Origin: Thiofilum sp.
GTDB lineage: Bacteria; Pseudomonadota; Gammaproteobacteria; Thiotrichales; Thiotrichaceae
Length of the DNA: 64,000 nt
Direction: 5' to 3'
NCBI RefSeq assembly: GCF_016711335.1
Contig: NZ_JADJTF010000001.1
Location: 2,604,001-2,668,000, forward strand
The position numbers were made by a program, and so were the translations under genes. Within the stretch, counting starts at the first letter, position 1. Each line of letters begins with the position of its first letter. The notes below the pieces were generated by a model. It saw only the letters and a program-made list of their open reading frames with translations, was not told the origin of the DNA and did no database searches. Shown in pieces: positions 33,970 through 42,508 of this stretch.

Positions 33970-34764
33970 ATGACACAGAACACCTTAAACGACAGCCAAA
34001 CCGTACACGATAAATTATTAGCAGAACTCAAAAAGGCTGATTTACGTAATCAAAAAGGACGCGATGCTATCCACAGCCTGATTATTAAATCCCATGCGGT
34101 AACGCTCATTAGTGACCATGTAAAAGCGAATAATGGCAATCGTGAGCAGTACGTAAGCGGGTTGCTGGCACTGGTAAATCATTATGATTGTGGGGCTAGT
34201 GTGAGCACTCGCACCCTTGCAACACAGGCAGCGGGTGAAGGCTTAAGCGCTACGTTCCTAGAAACTAAACTTATACCCTTACTCTTAGAGCTAGGGGTGA
34301 TTATCCGGTTAAGCGAGAAGTCGTATAAATGGCAGATAGCCGAAAAGATAGGGACTAAGCCCTCTTTCCTTGAATACTTTAAGCCTGTACTCGACATTGA
34401 AAGCACGCAAGCGCTACGCAAACAACAAGCCACGGCGGCGAATGAGGCTAGATTGTTAGAGTTGGCACGCAAGCAAGCCCTGATTGCCCAAAGCCGCAAG
34501 CAAGCCACGATGCAAGCGCTCAATGCTGCACAAGAAGCGGAACGTTTAGCCGCCTCACTGCCTGCCACTCCTAAAACGCCTTTCGATTGGGCAAAAGCTA
34601 ACGCTATGCCCTTGGTGATTATGGTTTTACTAGGTGCGGTCGTCATAGGTGGAATCCTCCAACCCACAGGCACACCTGCCAACAGTCCCCAACTTGCACC
34701 CTTAGCACTGCAACCTAGTCCTACCCTATCCATTCAATCCGCTACGTTTGGGAGTGCTGAATAA
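33970..34764 (+). CDS. Putative winged-helix protein with C-terminal membrane anchor
   Basis: A 264-residue protein. The N-terminal half has helices with a winged-helix look (STRTLATQAAGEGLSATFLE, LIPLLLELGVIIRLSEKSYK). An Ala/Gln/Arg-rich coiled coil (about 150-205) follows, then a membrane helix (AMPLVIMVLLGAVVIGGIL, about 220-238) and a Pro-rich tail. DNA binding plus membrane anchoring would suit a coupling or segregation role with the next gene, whose ATG overlaps its TAA. Family not recognised. Confidence 0.65.
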   Translation: MTQNTLNDSQTVHDKLLAELKKADLRNQKGRDAIHSLIIKSHAVTLISDHVKANNGNREQYVSGLLALVNHYDCGASVSTRTLATQAAGEGLSATFLETKLIPLLLELGVIIRLSEKSYKWQIAEKIGTKPSFLEYFKPVLDIESTQALRKQQATAANEARLLELARKQALIAQSRKQATMQALNAAQEAERLAASLPATPKTPFDWAKANAMPLVIMVLLGAVVIGGILQPTGTPANSPQLAPLALQPSPTLSIQSATFGSAE

Positions 34765-35981
34765 TGTTCATCGGTAAATTCAACCCACACTCCATAGTAC
34801 CTAGCACCTATAAAGCAATGGCAGCGTGTACAGGTACGGTGCTTACTACGCTGGCACTCACTCACAGCGCACCTTTAGCCGTCGGTGCATTAGGTGCGCT
34901 TTACCTCGCTAACCAATACCGGACCAGGGACAGTCGAGACGGGTACTTATTCGATAGTCCTTTAGATGACTTGATTAATTCACCGGAATTAATCGCTAAT
35001 GTGAACGACTTGGTAACGGAACGCCTACGCAAAGCCACAGGGAATAAGGATTTAACCGCCTTGGAATCCCGTAGCGCTCAATACCGTCTCTTTAAAATCT
35101 CCACGGATAACCCGCAAGAACTCGCTAAAGCCTTGCCTAGAGTGGCTAGTGTCTTAGGTATTGCACCGGATGAATTAGGGTTTATTCCCACAGCAGCGCG
35201 TGATTTAAGCATTATTTTAGCGCCCTTACCTCGCAGTGAATGGCAAGCCGTGCCTTTTGATGAAAGCCAGCTTAAGCCTAATGAGTTAATAGGTTATGTG
35301 GGCATAGACGTACAAGGGCAACCTGTGACCTATAACCGCCAACATTCACCTCATATGATGATTAGCGGAACAACCAACGCGGGTAAAACCGAAGCCATTA
35401 GAGCCGATATGCACGCCATGCGGTTAAGTGGCTTAAATCCAGAGATTTATATTATCGATGCAAAAGGCACTTTGAGGCGTGAACCTTGTAATCAATTCAC
35501 CGCTGATATGAATGAGGGATTAGAAATACTCACTGAAATAAACCAGCGGGCTAGAGAACGGATGCAGGAAATAGTAAAGGCAGATTGTGATAATTGGTTT
35601 GAATATAAAAAGCGGTGTCCTGATATTTGCCCTAATCCTATTTTGGTTTATATCGATGAATACCCGCAACTTAGAGCCTTGAATAAGGAGGTTGTTGAAT
35701 TAGCCCTAGGTGAGCTTTTGCGCGTGCATCGTAGTGCAGGCGTATTTATTACCCTAGGCATTCAAAAGCCTAAGGCTGATCAATTGCCTACCGAGATGCG
35801 CGACATGTTAGACGTGAGGCTAGCCCTACGTGTACCGGATAAAACCGCTTCAATGGTCGCTATTGATGACACGGGTGCAGAAGGTTTGGCGGGTGAAGGA
35901 GCGTTTTTATTCCGTGTGGGTGGGCATAAGTTGGTGCAAGGGCGTGGGGTTTTTATGGCTACTCTAGGCGTTACGAATTAA
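34764..35981 (+). CDS. FtsK/SpoIIIE-type DNA translocase, membrane-anchored
   Basis: A 405-residue protein. Two hydrophobic stretches near the N-terminus (about 18-50, TGTVLTTLALTHSAPLAVGA) are followed by an FtsK-like motor: Walker A GTTNAGKT (about 202-209), IIDAKGTLRR, Walker B ILVYIDEYPQL (about 292-300), the sensor ITLGIQKPKAD and an arginine-containing MLDVRLALRV. It lacks a C-terminal gamma (KOPS-reading) domain. A lone FtsK-like ATPase next to a rolling-circle Rep recalls TraB/Tra of actinomycete elements, or packaging ATPases of tailless phages. It is probably the DNA mover of the element. Confidence 0.9.
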   Translation: MFIGKFNPHSIVPSTYKAMAACTGTVLTTLALTHSAPLAVGALGALYLANQYRTRDSRDGYLFDSPLDDLINSPELIANVNDLVTERLRKATGNKDLTALESRSAQYRLFKISTDNPQELAKALPRVASVLGIAPDELGFIPTAARDLSIILAPLPRSEWQAVPFDESQLKPNELIGYVGIDVQGQPVTYNRQHSPHMMISGTTNAGKTEAIRADMHAMRLSGLNPEIYIIDAKGTLRREPCNQFTADMNEGLEILTEINQRARERMQEIVKADCDNWFEYKKRCPDICPNPILVYIDEYPQLRALNKEVVELALGELLRVHRSAGVFITLGIQKPKADQLPTEMRDMLDVRLALRVPDKTASMVAIDDTGAEGLAGEGAFLFRVGGHKLVQGRGVFMATLGVTN

Positions 35982-36040
35982 GAGCGCCACTATTTCGTAA
36001 CACAGCAAAACAAGGCTAAACTTAGAAGCATGGTGATGCT

Positions 36041-36056
36041 ATGATAACGTTATCAT
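36041..36056. promoter_or_regulatory. Perfect palindrome, likely VapB operator
   Basis: ATGATAACGTTATCAT is a perfect 16-bp palindrome 25 bases upstream of the antitoxin ATG. Ribbon-helix-helix antitoxins bind such sites to repress their own operons. Confidence 0.75.
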
Positions 36057-36081
36057 TCACTGGACAAGGTAAAGGTGCATT

Positions 36082-36303
36082 ATGCGAACCATCATCGATT
36101 TACCCCCGCATCATGTGGCACAGCTTGATAGGTTTAGCCAGCATGAAAAGGTATCCCGTGCTGAATTGGTAAGAAGGGCTATTGCTGAATACTTGGCGCG
36201 TCACACTCCAGCGCATTCAGAAAGTGAAGCCTTTGGCTTATGGGCTAAGCGTCAAGAGGATGGGTTGGACTACCAAAACCGCTTACGTGAGGAGTGGGAT
36301 TAA
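36082..36303 (+). CDS. vapB: Ribbon-helix-helix antitoxin
   Basis: A 73-residue protein. The N-terminal ribbon MRTIIDLPPH is followed by HVAQLDRFSQHEKVSRAELV and a helix RRAIAEYLARH (CopG/Arc fold). The C-terminal tail (FGLWAKRQEDGLDYQNRLRE) would wrap the toxin. Its TAA stop overlaps the toxin ATG (TAATG). As antitoxin it neutralises the PIN toxin and represses the operon, probably at the palindrome upstream. Confidence 0.9.
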   Translation: MRTIIDLPPHHVAQLDRFSQHEKVSRAELVRRAIAEYLARHTPAHSESEAFGLWAKRQEDGLDYQNRLREEWD

Positions 36304-36683
36304 TGAAAGCACTGCTTGATACCAATATTCTGATTGATTACTTAAACGGTATTCCACAGGCTAAGCATGAAATAGACAGCTACCCAAAGCCTCTTATTAG
36401 CATTATTACATGGGTAGAGGTGCTAGTAGGGGCAACTCCAGAAGATGAAGCCACCATTAGAGGTTTTCTCAGTCGCTTTCAGGTGATTGCTTTAACAGCG
36501 GTGATTGCTGAAAACGCGGTATTGATTAGGCGACAATCTAAAATTCGTTTACCTGATGCGATTATTCAAGCGACTGCACAGGTAGAAAAGGTGTTGTTAG
36601 TGTCTCGCAATACTAAAGACTTTCCAGAGAATGCACAGTGGGTACGTATTCCTTATAAACTTCACCCTGACAAGATACATTAG
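36303..36683 (+). CDS. vapC: PIN-domain toxin (VapC family)
   Basis: A 126-residue PIN ribonuclease. Acidic active-site residues are visible in LLDTNILIDYL (Asp near residue 6), ITWVEVLVGA (Glu) and KIRLPDAIIQATA (Asp), with SRNTKDFP near the C-terminus. VapC toxins cut tRNA or rRNA. The ATG overlaps the antitoxin stop. As the last gene before attR, the module probably stabilises the integrated element. Confidence 0.93.
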   Translation: MKALLDTNILIDYLNGIPQAKHEIDSYPKPLISIITWVEVLVGATPEDEATIRGFLSRFQVIALTAVIAENAVLIRRQSKIRLPDAIIQATAQVEKVLLVSRNTKDFPENAQWVRIPYKLHPDKIH

Positions 36684-36750
36684 CAATATTGCCTTTTTTA
36701 TTGCCTGCTTAGTTAAGCGTTGGGGGCGAATTACTATAGTCAAAACCTCA

Positions 36751-36774
36751 AAAGTACACCGTAAAGTACACCGT
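36751..36774 (+). repeat. 12-bp tandem repeat near attR
   Basis: AAAGTACACCGT occurs twice in tandem in the non-coding stretch between vapC and attR (36684-36979). It may be part of the recombination region; role unknown. Confidence 0.6.
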
Positions 36775-36915
36775 AAACCTACCTATACCGTGTTGGTAAA
36801 TTCTAAAACCTTTATGTACCAAGGCTTATAGCCTCTATAATGGGCTTATGACCTATTGATAGTTAATCAATGGGTCACACTAAAACGCAGTTATAAAAGC
36901 CTAAGACATAGCAAA

Positions 36916-36937
36916 GTGTGTGTAAGACTGTGTATAT
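36916..36937 (+). repeat. GTGTGTGTAAGA repeat near attR (possible integrase arm site)
   Basis: The 12-base string at 36916-36927 is identical to 23827-23838 near attL, and a CTGTGTATA variant follows. It lies about 70 bases inside attR. Confidence 0.5.
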
Positions 36938-36979
36938 AGATGTTTTTCAAAGTAACTATTTTTTATCTTTAACAAATAG

Positions 36980-39331
36980 TTAGCTTGTTACTTCAATTCC
37001 TGCTGGGGCCATATTAGTGGTATTAGTCCCACCCATAGGATGTACTACATATTGTGGGTAAGGAATAATAATATTGTTTTTCCTAAAAGCTTTCTCAATC
37101 GCTACTAACATGTGACTGGTGACTTGGTTCTTCTGCTCTACATTACGAATAAAAAAGCGTAACTCGAAATTTAAAGCACTCTCTCCAAAACTTCTAAATA
37201 ACGCTTGCGGGCGCATATCAATTTGATTATTAATGATATCACTGTGGTCTTGGGTAAGACTCACTAATAAAGCCATGAGCTTTTCTATATCAGTGCCATA
37301 AGCCACTCTGAGCGGAATAATAACTCGTCCATAACTATCATTTAAAAATAAATTAGTGACACGTCCTGAAATCAATTCTGAGTTAGGGACAATAATATCA
37401 GCCCGATCAAAATCCTGAATCGTAGTAGATCGAATACTAATATCTTTTACATATCCCTCAGCAGTACCCACTCTAATCCAATCCCCTCGGCGAATAGGGC
37501 GTTCAAATAATAAAATAAGCCCAGAGACAAAATTATTGACCACATTTTGCAGACCAAAGCCAATTCCCACTGATAAAGCTCCAGCAATAATAGCAAGGTT
37601 TTGAAATTTCAAACCAGCAATAGACAAGCCTATAATTACGGCAAGAATAATACCTATATAGCCTGAAATAGTCGTCATAGCATCGCGGGCCCCATGACTT
37701 AGATTAGTACGTTTTAACCAGCTTTCGGATAAATATTTCTTGAAAAACTGACTAAAGCTAATCAATAGACCCGCAACTAAAACCCCACTGAGTAAGCGAA
37801 TAGGTTCTAGGGTAATTTCACCAATCTGGATACCATTCAAGAGCTTATTTAATAATAAAATAATGTTTTGCTCTGAAACACCCCATATCCGTAATAATAA
37901 AAGCAAGGCTAAGCTATTAAGTGTAATAGCAATAGCTAAACGCACCCAAATCAATCCGGGAAACAATTGTCCAGTTTTAACATCTAGTTTGTTGCGTAAA
38001 TCACGTTGCCAAGCCGTTTTGCCTGTATCGAGTCCATCACATAATTCATTCGGAATATGCTGCAATAACCATAGCAACATCAAAATGAATAAAGTACCTA
38101 ACATGCCAGAAAATAAAAACTCGGCAAAATTGCGATAACCTAACCACAACGCACCTATACCTATTAATAAACTTATAATAGTGAGCCATTGCAAGCGCAT
38201 ACGTTGTACTAAGATAAAGTGCTTACTTAGTCGCCACATTAAAGCGATAACGGCTAAGCCTAGAATCGTACCTAGCGCAATGCGGGTTAAGTTAATTAGG
38301 TGACTATCCAATGAGTTAACTAATTTGGAGTTGATGATTAAGCCAATAAAGCCGGAAAAAGCGAGTAATTTGACATAAAAATGAGTATGAATACGCTCTG
38401 ATTTACTAAGGGGTGTGAAGCCATCAATAGTAACGCCCGTGCTTAAAGGCGCACGCATAATAGCATAGCTGATTAAAGCTAATAAAAAATAAAGTGAGAT
38501 ATACTGAATTAGCTTGTGTCCTACCGAGTAGTAGCTGAGATACAAATAAATAAAAAGCGCAAATAAAATAAATGGCATGAAACGCATACTACTTGTCCAA
38601 ACGGCTACAAAAGTAGGGCTACCAATTTCTAGTGTTTGAGCATTTTGTGCGAGGCGGCGACTTCTATAATAGAGCCAAAATCCTCCTAACATACCCCCTA
38701 CTAAACCATAAGCTAAGGCATAACGTAAAGCACCCCATTCAATAGGCATATTATTAAATAGCACCACTAAATTCTTAACTTCGGTTTGAATTAAAGAGGG
38801 ATTGAAAATGATATTTTGTAAGCTGCTAAATAATGAGGTTTGCTGAGCAAATAAGCGCTCTTTTAAGTCTTGTTGAATAATATCCCGTGCTGATTTTTGT
38901 AAAGTCCCTGCTCGCAAACTAATCAGTTTGCATTGAGAAATACGTTTAGTAGTGACCTGTAGTTGACGGCTTAATTCATTGCGTTTTTGTCTTAGCGCAA
39001 CATCTTCAGCACTTTGTTGATCACCTAATGATTTTAACGATTCATCTAATTGGGTTTTTTGTTTTTCATTATCAGTAATACAGGTTTGAGCATTTTGTTC
39101 GTGTTGGGTACTTTGGAGAATAAGCTCCTCTAGTGCTTTAATATCACGATTTTTTTGCCAAGTGGTTAGGTTGCGCTCAGCAATAGTGAGTTTTGCATTA
39201 ATCATCGCTAATGCTTCTGCACTATAAGGATCTTCCTTAGTCGTATCTTCGGCACTAAAAGCTAGTGTGTTAAATAATACTAGCCATAGCCCTATTATAA
39301 TAGTCCAGCGCCCCATCATTAGCCTTATCAT
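36980..39331 (-). CDS. Large MscS-family mechanosensitive channel (MscK/DUF3772-like)
   Basis: A 783-residue inner-membrane protein. A signal peptide (to about residue 27) precedes a periplasmic coiled-coil domain (about 35-165, with paired Cys in AQTCITDNE and SQCKLIS). About ten membrane helices follow (200-620), then the MscS pore and beta domain: VGIGFGLQNVVNNFVSGLIL, FERPIRRGDWIRVG, VPNSELISGRVTN. The cytoplasmic end reads VVHPMGG. These channels release solutes on hypo-osmotic shock. The last codons come from the att site and element DNA, so VTS replaces the ancestral end. Confidence 0.92.
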   Translation of the reverse strand: MIRLMMGRWTIIIGLWLVLFNTLAFSAEDTTKEDPYSAEALAMINAKLTIAERNLTTWQKNRDIKALEELILQSTQHEQNAQTCITDNEKQKTQLDESLKSLGDQQSAEDVALRQKRNELSRQLQVTTKRISQCKLISLRAGTLQKSARDIIQQDLKERLFAQQTSLFSSLQNIIFNPSLIQTEVKNLVVLFNNMPIEWGALRYALAYGLVGGMLGGFWLYYRSRRLAQNAQTLEIGSPTFVAVWTSSMRFMPFILFALFIYLYLSYYSVGHKLIQYISLYFLLALISYAIMRAPLSTGVTIDGFTPLSKSERIHTHFYVKLLAFSGFIGLIINSKLVNSLDSHLINLTRIALGTILGLAVIALMWRLSKHFILVQRMRLQWLTIISLLIGIGALWLGYRNFAEFLFSGMLGTLFILMLLWLLQHIPNELCDGLDTGKTAWQRDLRNKLDVKTGQLFPGLIWVRLAIAITLNSLALLLLLRIWGVSEQNIILLLNKLLNGIQIGEITLEPIRLLSGVLVAGLLISFSQFFKKYLSESWLKRTNLSHGARDAMTTISGYIGIILAVIIGLSIAGLKFQNLAIIAGALSVGIGFGLQNVVNNFVSGLILLFERPIRRGDWIRVGTAEGYVKDISIRSTTIQDFDRADIIVPNSELISGRVTNLFLNDSYGRVIIPLRVAYGTDIEKLMALLVSLTQDHSDIINNQIDMRPQALFRSFGESALNFELRFFIRNVEQKNQVTSHMLVAIEKAFRKNNIIIPYPQYVVHPMGGTNTTNMAPAGIEVTS
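36996..37009 (+). repeat. attR core
   Basis: ATTCCTGCTGGGGC, identical to the tRNA-Arg 3' segment. It falls in the final codons of the mechanosensitive channel gene on the minus strand (MAPAGIE). Confidence 0.88.
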
Positions 39332-39950
39332 TAATTAAGTTAGGTGGTAAGTTTAAAGACACGCATGGAGTAATAATGCAGTTTATTGTAATCCCATGCC
39401 TGTGCTACGCCTATTAAAAGCACAAATACACACTATTGCAAGTAGCCCTATCTGTGTTCTAGATAAGGGTTGCTAGGACTTGAGTAGCTTGCTTAGTGGT
39501 TGATCTGGCTCTCATCCTAGCAGGCACTGGCGTCTCCGAGTTAAGTCTCTGTCTGCTGAACACGACCTCTGTTTAGTCTGTTGGTGAACCGAGTGTGCTC
39601 ATGCATAGACAAACGGTTTAATACAGTACAAAAGATACTATGCGTCAGGTTCTCAACAGAAAAATGGCTAGCAAAATAGGAATACCCCTTAAGCTTGGCA
39701 ATAATACTTCAAAACAGGTATGAATATTGAATTATAAAATTGATTTGATTATAAGACCGGCTGTTATTGTGCAGTTCAGCTAACAGAGCTTAGTATTTAG
39801 CCACTTTTAAAGATGCACACTGAACCAAACCTTACTACAGTAAGGTTGTTGGGAAATAAAACAACAGAATTTCACGGGTTTGCTATTTAATATTCTGTTC
39901 AAAAACAAGTCTTAATAATTTGAATTTTAAGAAAAATATGGAGATTTATC
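39332..39950. other. Long non-coding region upstream of the beta-barrel gene
   Basis: 619 bases between divergent genes without a credible ORF. A perfect 8-bp hairpin AACCTTAC-TACA-GTAAGGTT lies at 39828-39847, about 100 bases before the start of the downstream gene, probably in its leader. The stretch 39480-39600 is less AT-rich and has small inverted repeats; an sRNA there is possible but not supported. Confidence 0.5.
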
Positions 39951-41123
39951 ATGAAAAAAAGCTACACATTGCTGACTTCTAGTATTTTATTGGGTTTAGC
40001 GGCTACTTCTGCTCAAGCAGTAAGTTTATATGACTATCAAGAAGCTAAGCCTTCTTACACCGATGCTAAGGTCGATGCTACTTTTAATTATCAAACCAAT
40101 AAAAACAATACTGCTGTACAAGGTCAAAAGGATAGCTATAACCTTAATTTGAACTTTGATTATGAAAGAGTTTTCTCTACACCTATCCGTGATATTGAGT
40201 TTGCCGCTGCTGTGAGCGGAAACTCTAATCGTAACTCCGCAGGTGTGAAAAGTAATGACTATGCGGGTGCGGCTGGAGCAGGAGTATTCAACTACTTCAA
40301 GCCCAATAGTAAGGGCGCTTTTGTGTATGGTAGCGCTATTGTGGCTGATCAAAAAGACAAAAAGAATTATTTTGCTGAGACTTATGTCGGTGCGGGTTAT
40401 GGTCGTGTAGTCGATGCTACTCCTATGTCACAAGCCATCTGGATTGTGAAAGAGTTACGTAAGCAAGATAAGCTAACTGGTGATTTATCAGTGGCTGATT
40501 ATCAAAATTTGGCTAGCGTTATTGGTAAGAAAGAGGAGTATGCAGCTCGTTTAAGTCGATCAACCGATAACTACCGTGAGGCTTGGGTAGCAGACATGGC
40601 GAACGTCATTAATGCTTCAGGTAAAGCTAAAGGTGCTTTAGATGCTGCTGCCGTATTACGTGTTTATGATGTAGTTGAAAATGGTTTATTTGTGACACGC
40701 CGTATCGGTACGCGTGTAAGAGCGGGTGTAGGCTCTATTATCAAGAATTATGATCAGGACAAAGGCAAACCATCTGTACAAATCGTAGGCGAATTCCATC
40801 GCCCCGTTAGTAATGATTGGCAGTTTTCTAACGTAACCACATTATCTGGCACAGTGGATAGTAGTAACAACGGTTATAATCTAGACAACGTAATGTCCTT
40901 CGATAGACAAATCAATGCCAAATCCATTTGGGAAAATTCGTGGCAAGCTAACCGCAATAAACCTAATAGCGGTTCTGCGACTACCACTAATACCTTAAGC
41001 TCCGGCTATCGTTATGCATTAGGTAATCGTGTCTCCCTGTACTCAGTATTACAATCCTCTAAAACTACCAGTGCTAAGACAGACACCAGTTTACAAGCAG
41101 GTATCTCTTACAAACTACGTTAA
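39951..41123 (+). CDS. Secreted beta-barrel-like outer-membrane protein, unknown function
   Basis: A 390-residue protein with a clear signal peptide (MKKSYTLLTSSILLGLAATS, cleavage after AQA). The mature part alternates polar and aromatic residues in strand-like segments (DATFNYQTNKN, NLNLNFDYERVFS, FAETYVGAGYGRVV, SSGYRYALGNRVSLYSVLQS). It ends LQAGISYKLR, similar to but not a perfect outer-membrane beta-signal. A helical insert (about 160-235) breaks the pattern. A barrel is likely. The long leader with a hairpin suggests regulated expression. Family not recognised. Confidence 0.7.
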   Translation: MKKSYTLLTSSILLGLAATSAQAVSLYDYQEAKPSYTDAKVDATFNYQTNKNNTAVQGQKDSYNLNLNFDYERVFSTPIRDIEFAAAVSGNSNRNSAGVKSNDYAGAAGAGVFNYFKPNSKGAFVYGSAIVADQKDKKNYFAETYVGAGYGRVVDATPMSQAIWIVKELRKQDKLTGDLSVADYQNLASVIGKKEEYAARLSRSTDNYREAWVADMANVINASGKAKGALDAAAVLRVYDVVENGLFVTRRIGTRVRAGVGSIIKNYDQDKGKPSVQIVGEFHRPVSNDWQFSNVTTLSGTVDSSNNGYNLDNVMSFDRQINAKSIWENSWQANRNKPNSGSATTTNTLSSGYRYALGNRVSLYSVLQSSKTTSAKTDTSLQAGISYKLR

Positions 41124-41164
41124 TCACTAGCGTAGTTACCAGTTAGATAAGGCTAACGCTTAAG

Positions 41165-41186
41165 GAGAGGCATTTTGCCTCTCTTT
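41165..41186 (+). terminator. Rho-independent terminator after the beta-barrel gene
   Basis: Stem GAGAGGCA / TGCCTCTC (41165-41172 and 41176-41183) with loop TTT and TTT after it. A second short hairpin (AACTACG/CGTAGTT, 41113-41137) overlaps the stop codon. Confidence 0.75.
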
Positions 41187-41237
41187 AGGTTTCAGGCTTA
41201 TACTAGAGTACTCTAATAATAAAATGACCTAGTACTC

Positions 41238-41876
41238 ATGCCTACCCCGCCTACCATAGATCACCTAATTGCCTGTCCCGAATGTGGTGTAGTGCATCAA
41301 TTCCAAAAGTTACCACCCAAAACGCATGCCCATTGTCAACGTTGTGGCACAACGCTATATCGCTATCATCCCCATTGGCAAAACCAAAGCTGGGCATTGT
41401 GGCTCACCTCTAGTGTGCTATTTATCATTAGCAACAGTTTTCCCCTATTTATGATGCGCACACAAGGAATGATGCAAGAGTTAACTATCATTCGAGCCGT
41501 CAATGCCTTCTGGCATAGTGATTTATATCTAATCTCAGTATTGTTAGCGTTGAACCTATTAATTTTACCCTTGCTGGAGCTAATGATTGTAGGTTGGGTT
41601 TTATTAACCTTGACTCTACAATGGCAAGCCCATACCGCATTACTAGGATTTCGTCTCTTACAAGAGTTCAAACCTTGGGGGATGCTGGAAGTATTTATGT
41701 TAGGTACGATTGTTGCCTTAGTTAAGTTAGGTGATTTGGCGTCCTTAGTGATGGAAGTGGCTTTCGTGTCGTTTAGCCTGCAAATGGTCGTGATTGCCTT
41801 ACTCAATCGTGCCTTTGAGCCGTTTTGGGTGTGGCGTGCCTTAGGACAACTAAAACAAGCCCATTATCAGTCATGA
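41238..41876 (+). CDS. pqiA: PqiA-like protein, first half
   Basis: A 212-residue inner-membrane protein equal to one PqiA repeat. An N-terminal zinc ribbon (CPECGVVHQF and CQRCG, about 13-38) is followed by four membrane helices, with the family motif NSFPLFMM near the first and AFWHSDLYLISVLLALNLLI. In E. coli PqiA both halves are fused in one chain of 417 residues; here they are two genes joined by an ATGA overlap. PqiA supports PqiB/PqiC lipid movement across the envelope. Confidence 0.9.
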   Translation: MPTPPTIDHLIACPECGVVHQFQKLPPKTHAHCQRCGTTLYRYHPHWQNQSWALWLTSSVLFIISNSFPLFMMRTQGMMQELTIIRAVNAFWHSDLYLISVLLALNLLILPLLELMIVGWVLLTLTLQWQAHTALLGFRLLQEFKPWGMLEVFMLGTIVALVKLGDLASLVMEVAFVSFSLQMVVIALLNRAFEPFWVWRALGQLKQAHYQS

Positions 41877-42508
41877 ATACTTCGTTTAAAACCGCAGCAG
41901 ACTATGGCTTAGTACAGTGCGAGGTGTGTCAGTATTTAAATGCTCAACCTTCAGCGCCGAATACAACTCAATGGCAATGTGTGCGCTGCGGAGCCACATT
42001 ACCCCTGACTAAACATTTATCACGACGCATTGAAATCACTTGGGCATTGCTGATTGCTGCTATAGTGCTATTGATTCCCGCCAATTTTTTGCCGGTGATG
42101 AGTTTGTACATGTTAGGTAAGGGTAGCCCCAGTACTATAGCTGAGGGTGCGTTACAGTTGTGGCAACATGGTCAGTGGCCGATTGCTTTGATTATTTTTG
42201 TGGCGAGTTTGGTTATTCCATTAGTAAAAATTGTAGCCATTAGCTTTTTATTAATTTCTATTCACTACCGCTCTCATTGGCATTCTAAGGAGCGCATGCA
42301 GCTCTATAAAGTGATTGATTATATAGGGCGTTGGTCGATGGTGGATGTATTTGTGGTCGCCATTTTGGTGGGGATAGTGCAGTTTGGTAATATTGCTTAT
42401 GTTGAAGCGAATATGGGGTCTTTATCCTTTACAGCAGTGGTGGTGTTAACCATGCTAGCCGCCCGTACTTTGGATGAACGCCAGATTTGGGAGTTTGAGC
42501 GTGGCTGA
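41873..42508 (+). CDS. pqiA: PqiA-like protein, second half
   Basis: A 211-residue protein like the C-terminal half of PqiA. Zinc-ribbon Cys pairs CEVCQYLN and CVRCG, then membrane helices beginning ITWALLIAAIVLLIPANFLP (family motif PANFLPVMS), and the YIGRWSMVDVFVVAILVGIV segment. The ATG (41873) overlaps the preceding stop. It precedes and slightly overlaps pqiB. Confidence 0.9.
   Translation: MNTSFKTAADYGLVQCEVCQYLNAQPSAPNTTQWQCVRCGATLPLTKHLSRRIEITWALLIAAIVLLIPANFLPVMSLYMLGKGSPSTIAEGALQLWQHGQWPIALIIFVASLVIPLVKIVAISFLLISIHYRSHWHSKERMQLYKVIDYIGRWSMVDVFVVAILVGIVQFGNIAYVEANMGSLSFTAVVVLTMLAARTLDERQIWEFERG

Larger units (their letters stand above)
23685..37009 (+). mobile_element. 13.3-kb integrated element in tRNA-Arg with rolling-circle Rep and FtsK motor
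   Basis: A 14-bp identical core (ATTCCTGCTGGGGC) occurs in the tRNA 3' end and at 36996-37009, bounding a segment with the integrase next to the tRNA. Almost every gene is on the plus strand. Order: integrase, ProQ/FinO protein, unknown, AlpA, Mor-like activator, three unknowns, AlpA, unknown, GpA-type replication endonuclease, two membrane proteins, lytic-transglycosylase-like protein, winged-helix/TM protein, FtsK-like ATPase, VapBC. No structural phage genes, relaxase or type IV secretion genes are recognisable. Confidence 0.88.

Noticed and set aside
23685..37009. Filamentous phage (Zot/coat protein) interpretation of the element
   Set aside because: The ATPase carries FtsK motifs with N-terminal rather than C-terminal membrane segments, and no pI/pIII/pVIII-like coat set or small Rep of the inovirus kind is present; the Rep is large and GpA-like.
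39480..39600. Small RNA gene in the 619-base gap
   Set aside because: No convincing promoter plus terminator pair was found; short inverted repeats alone are not enough.
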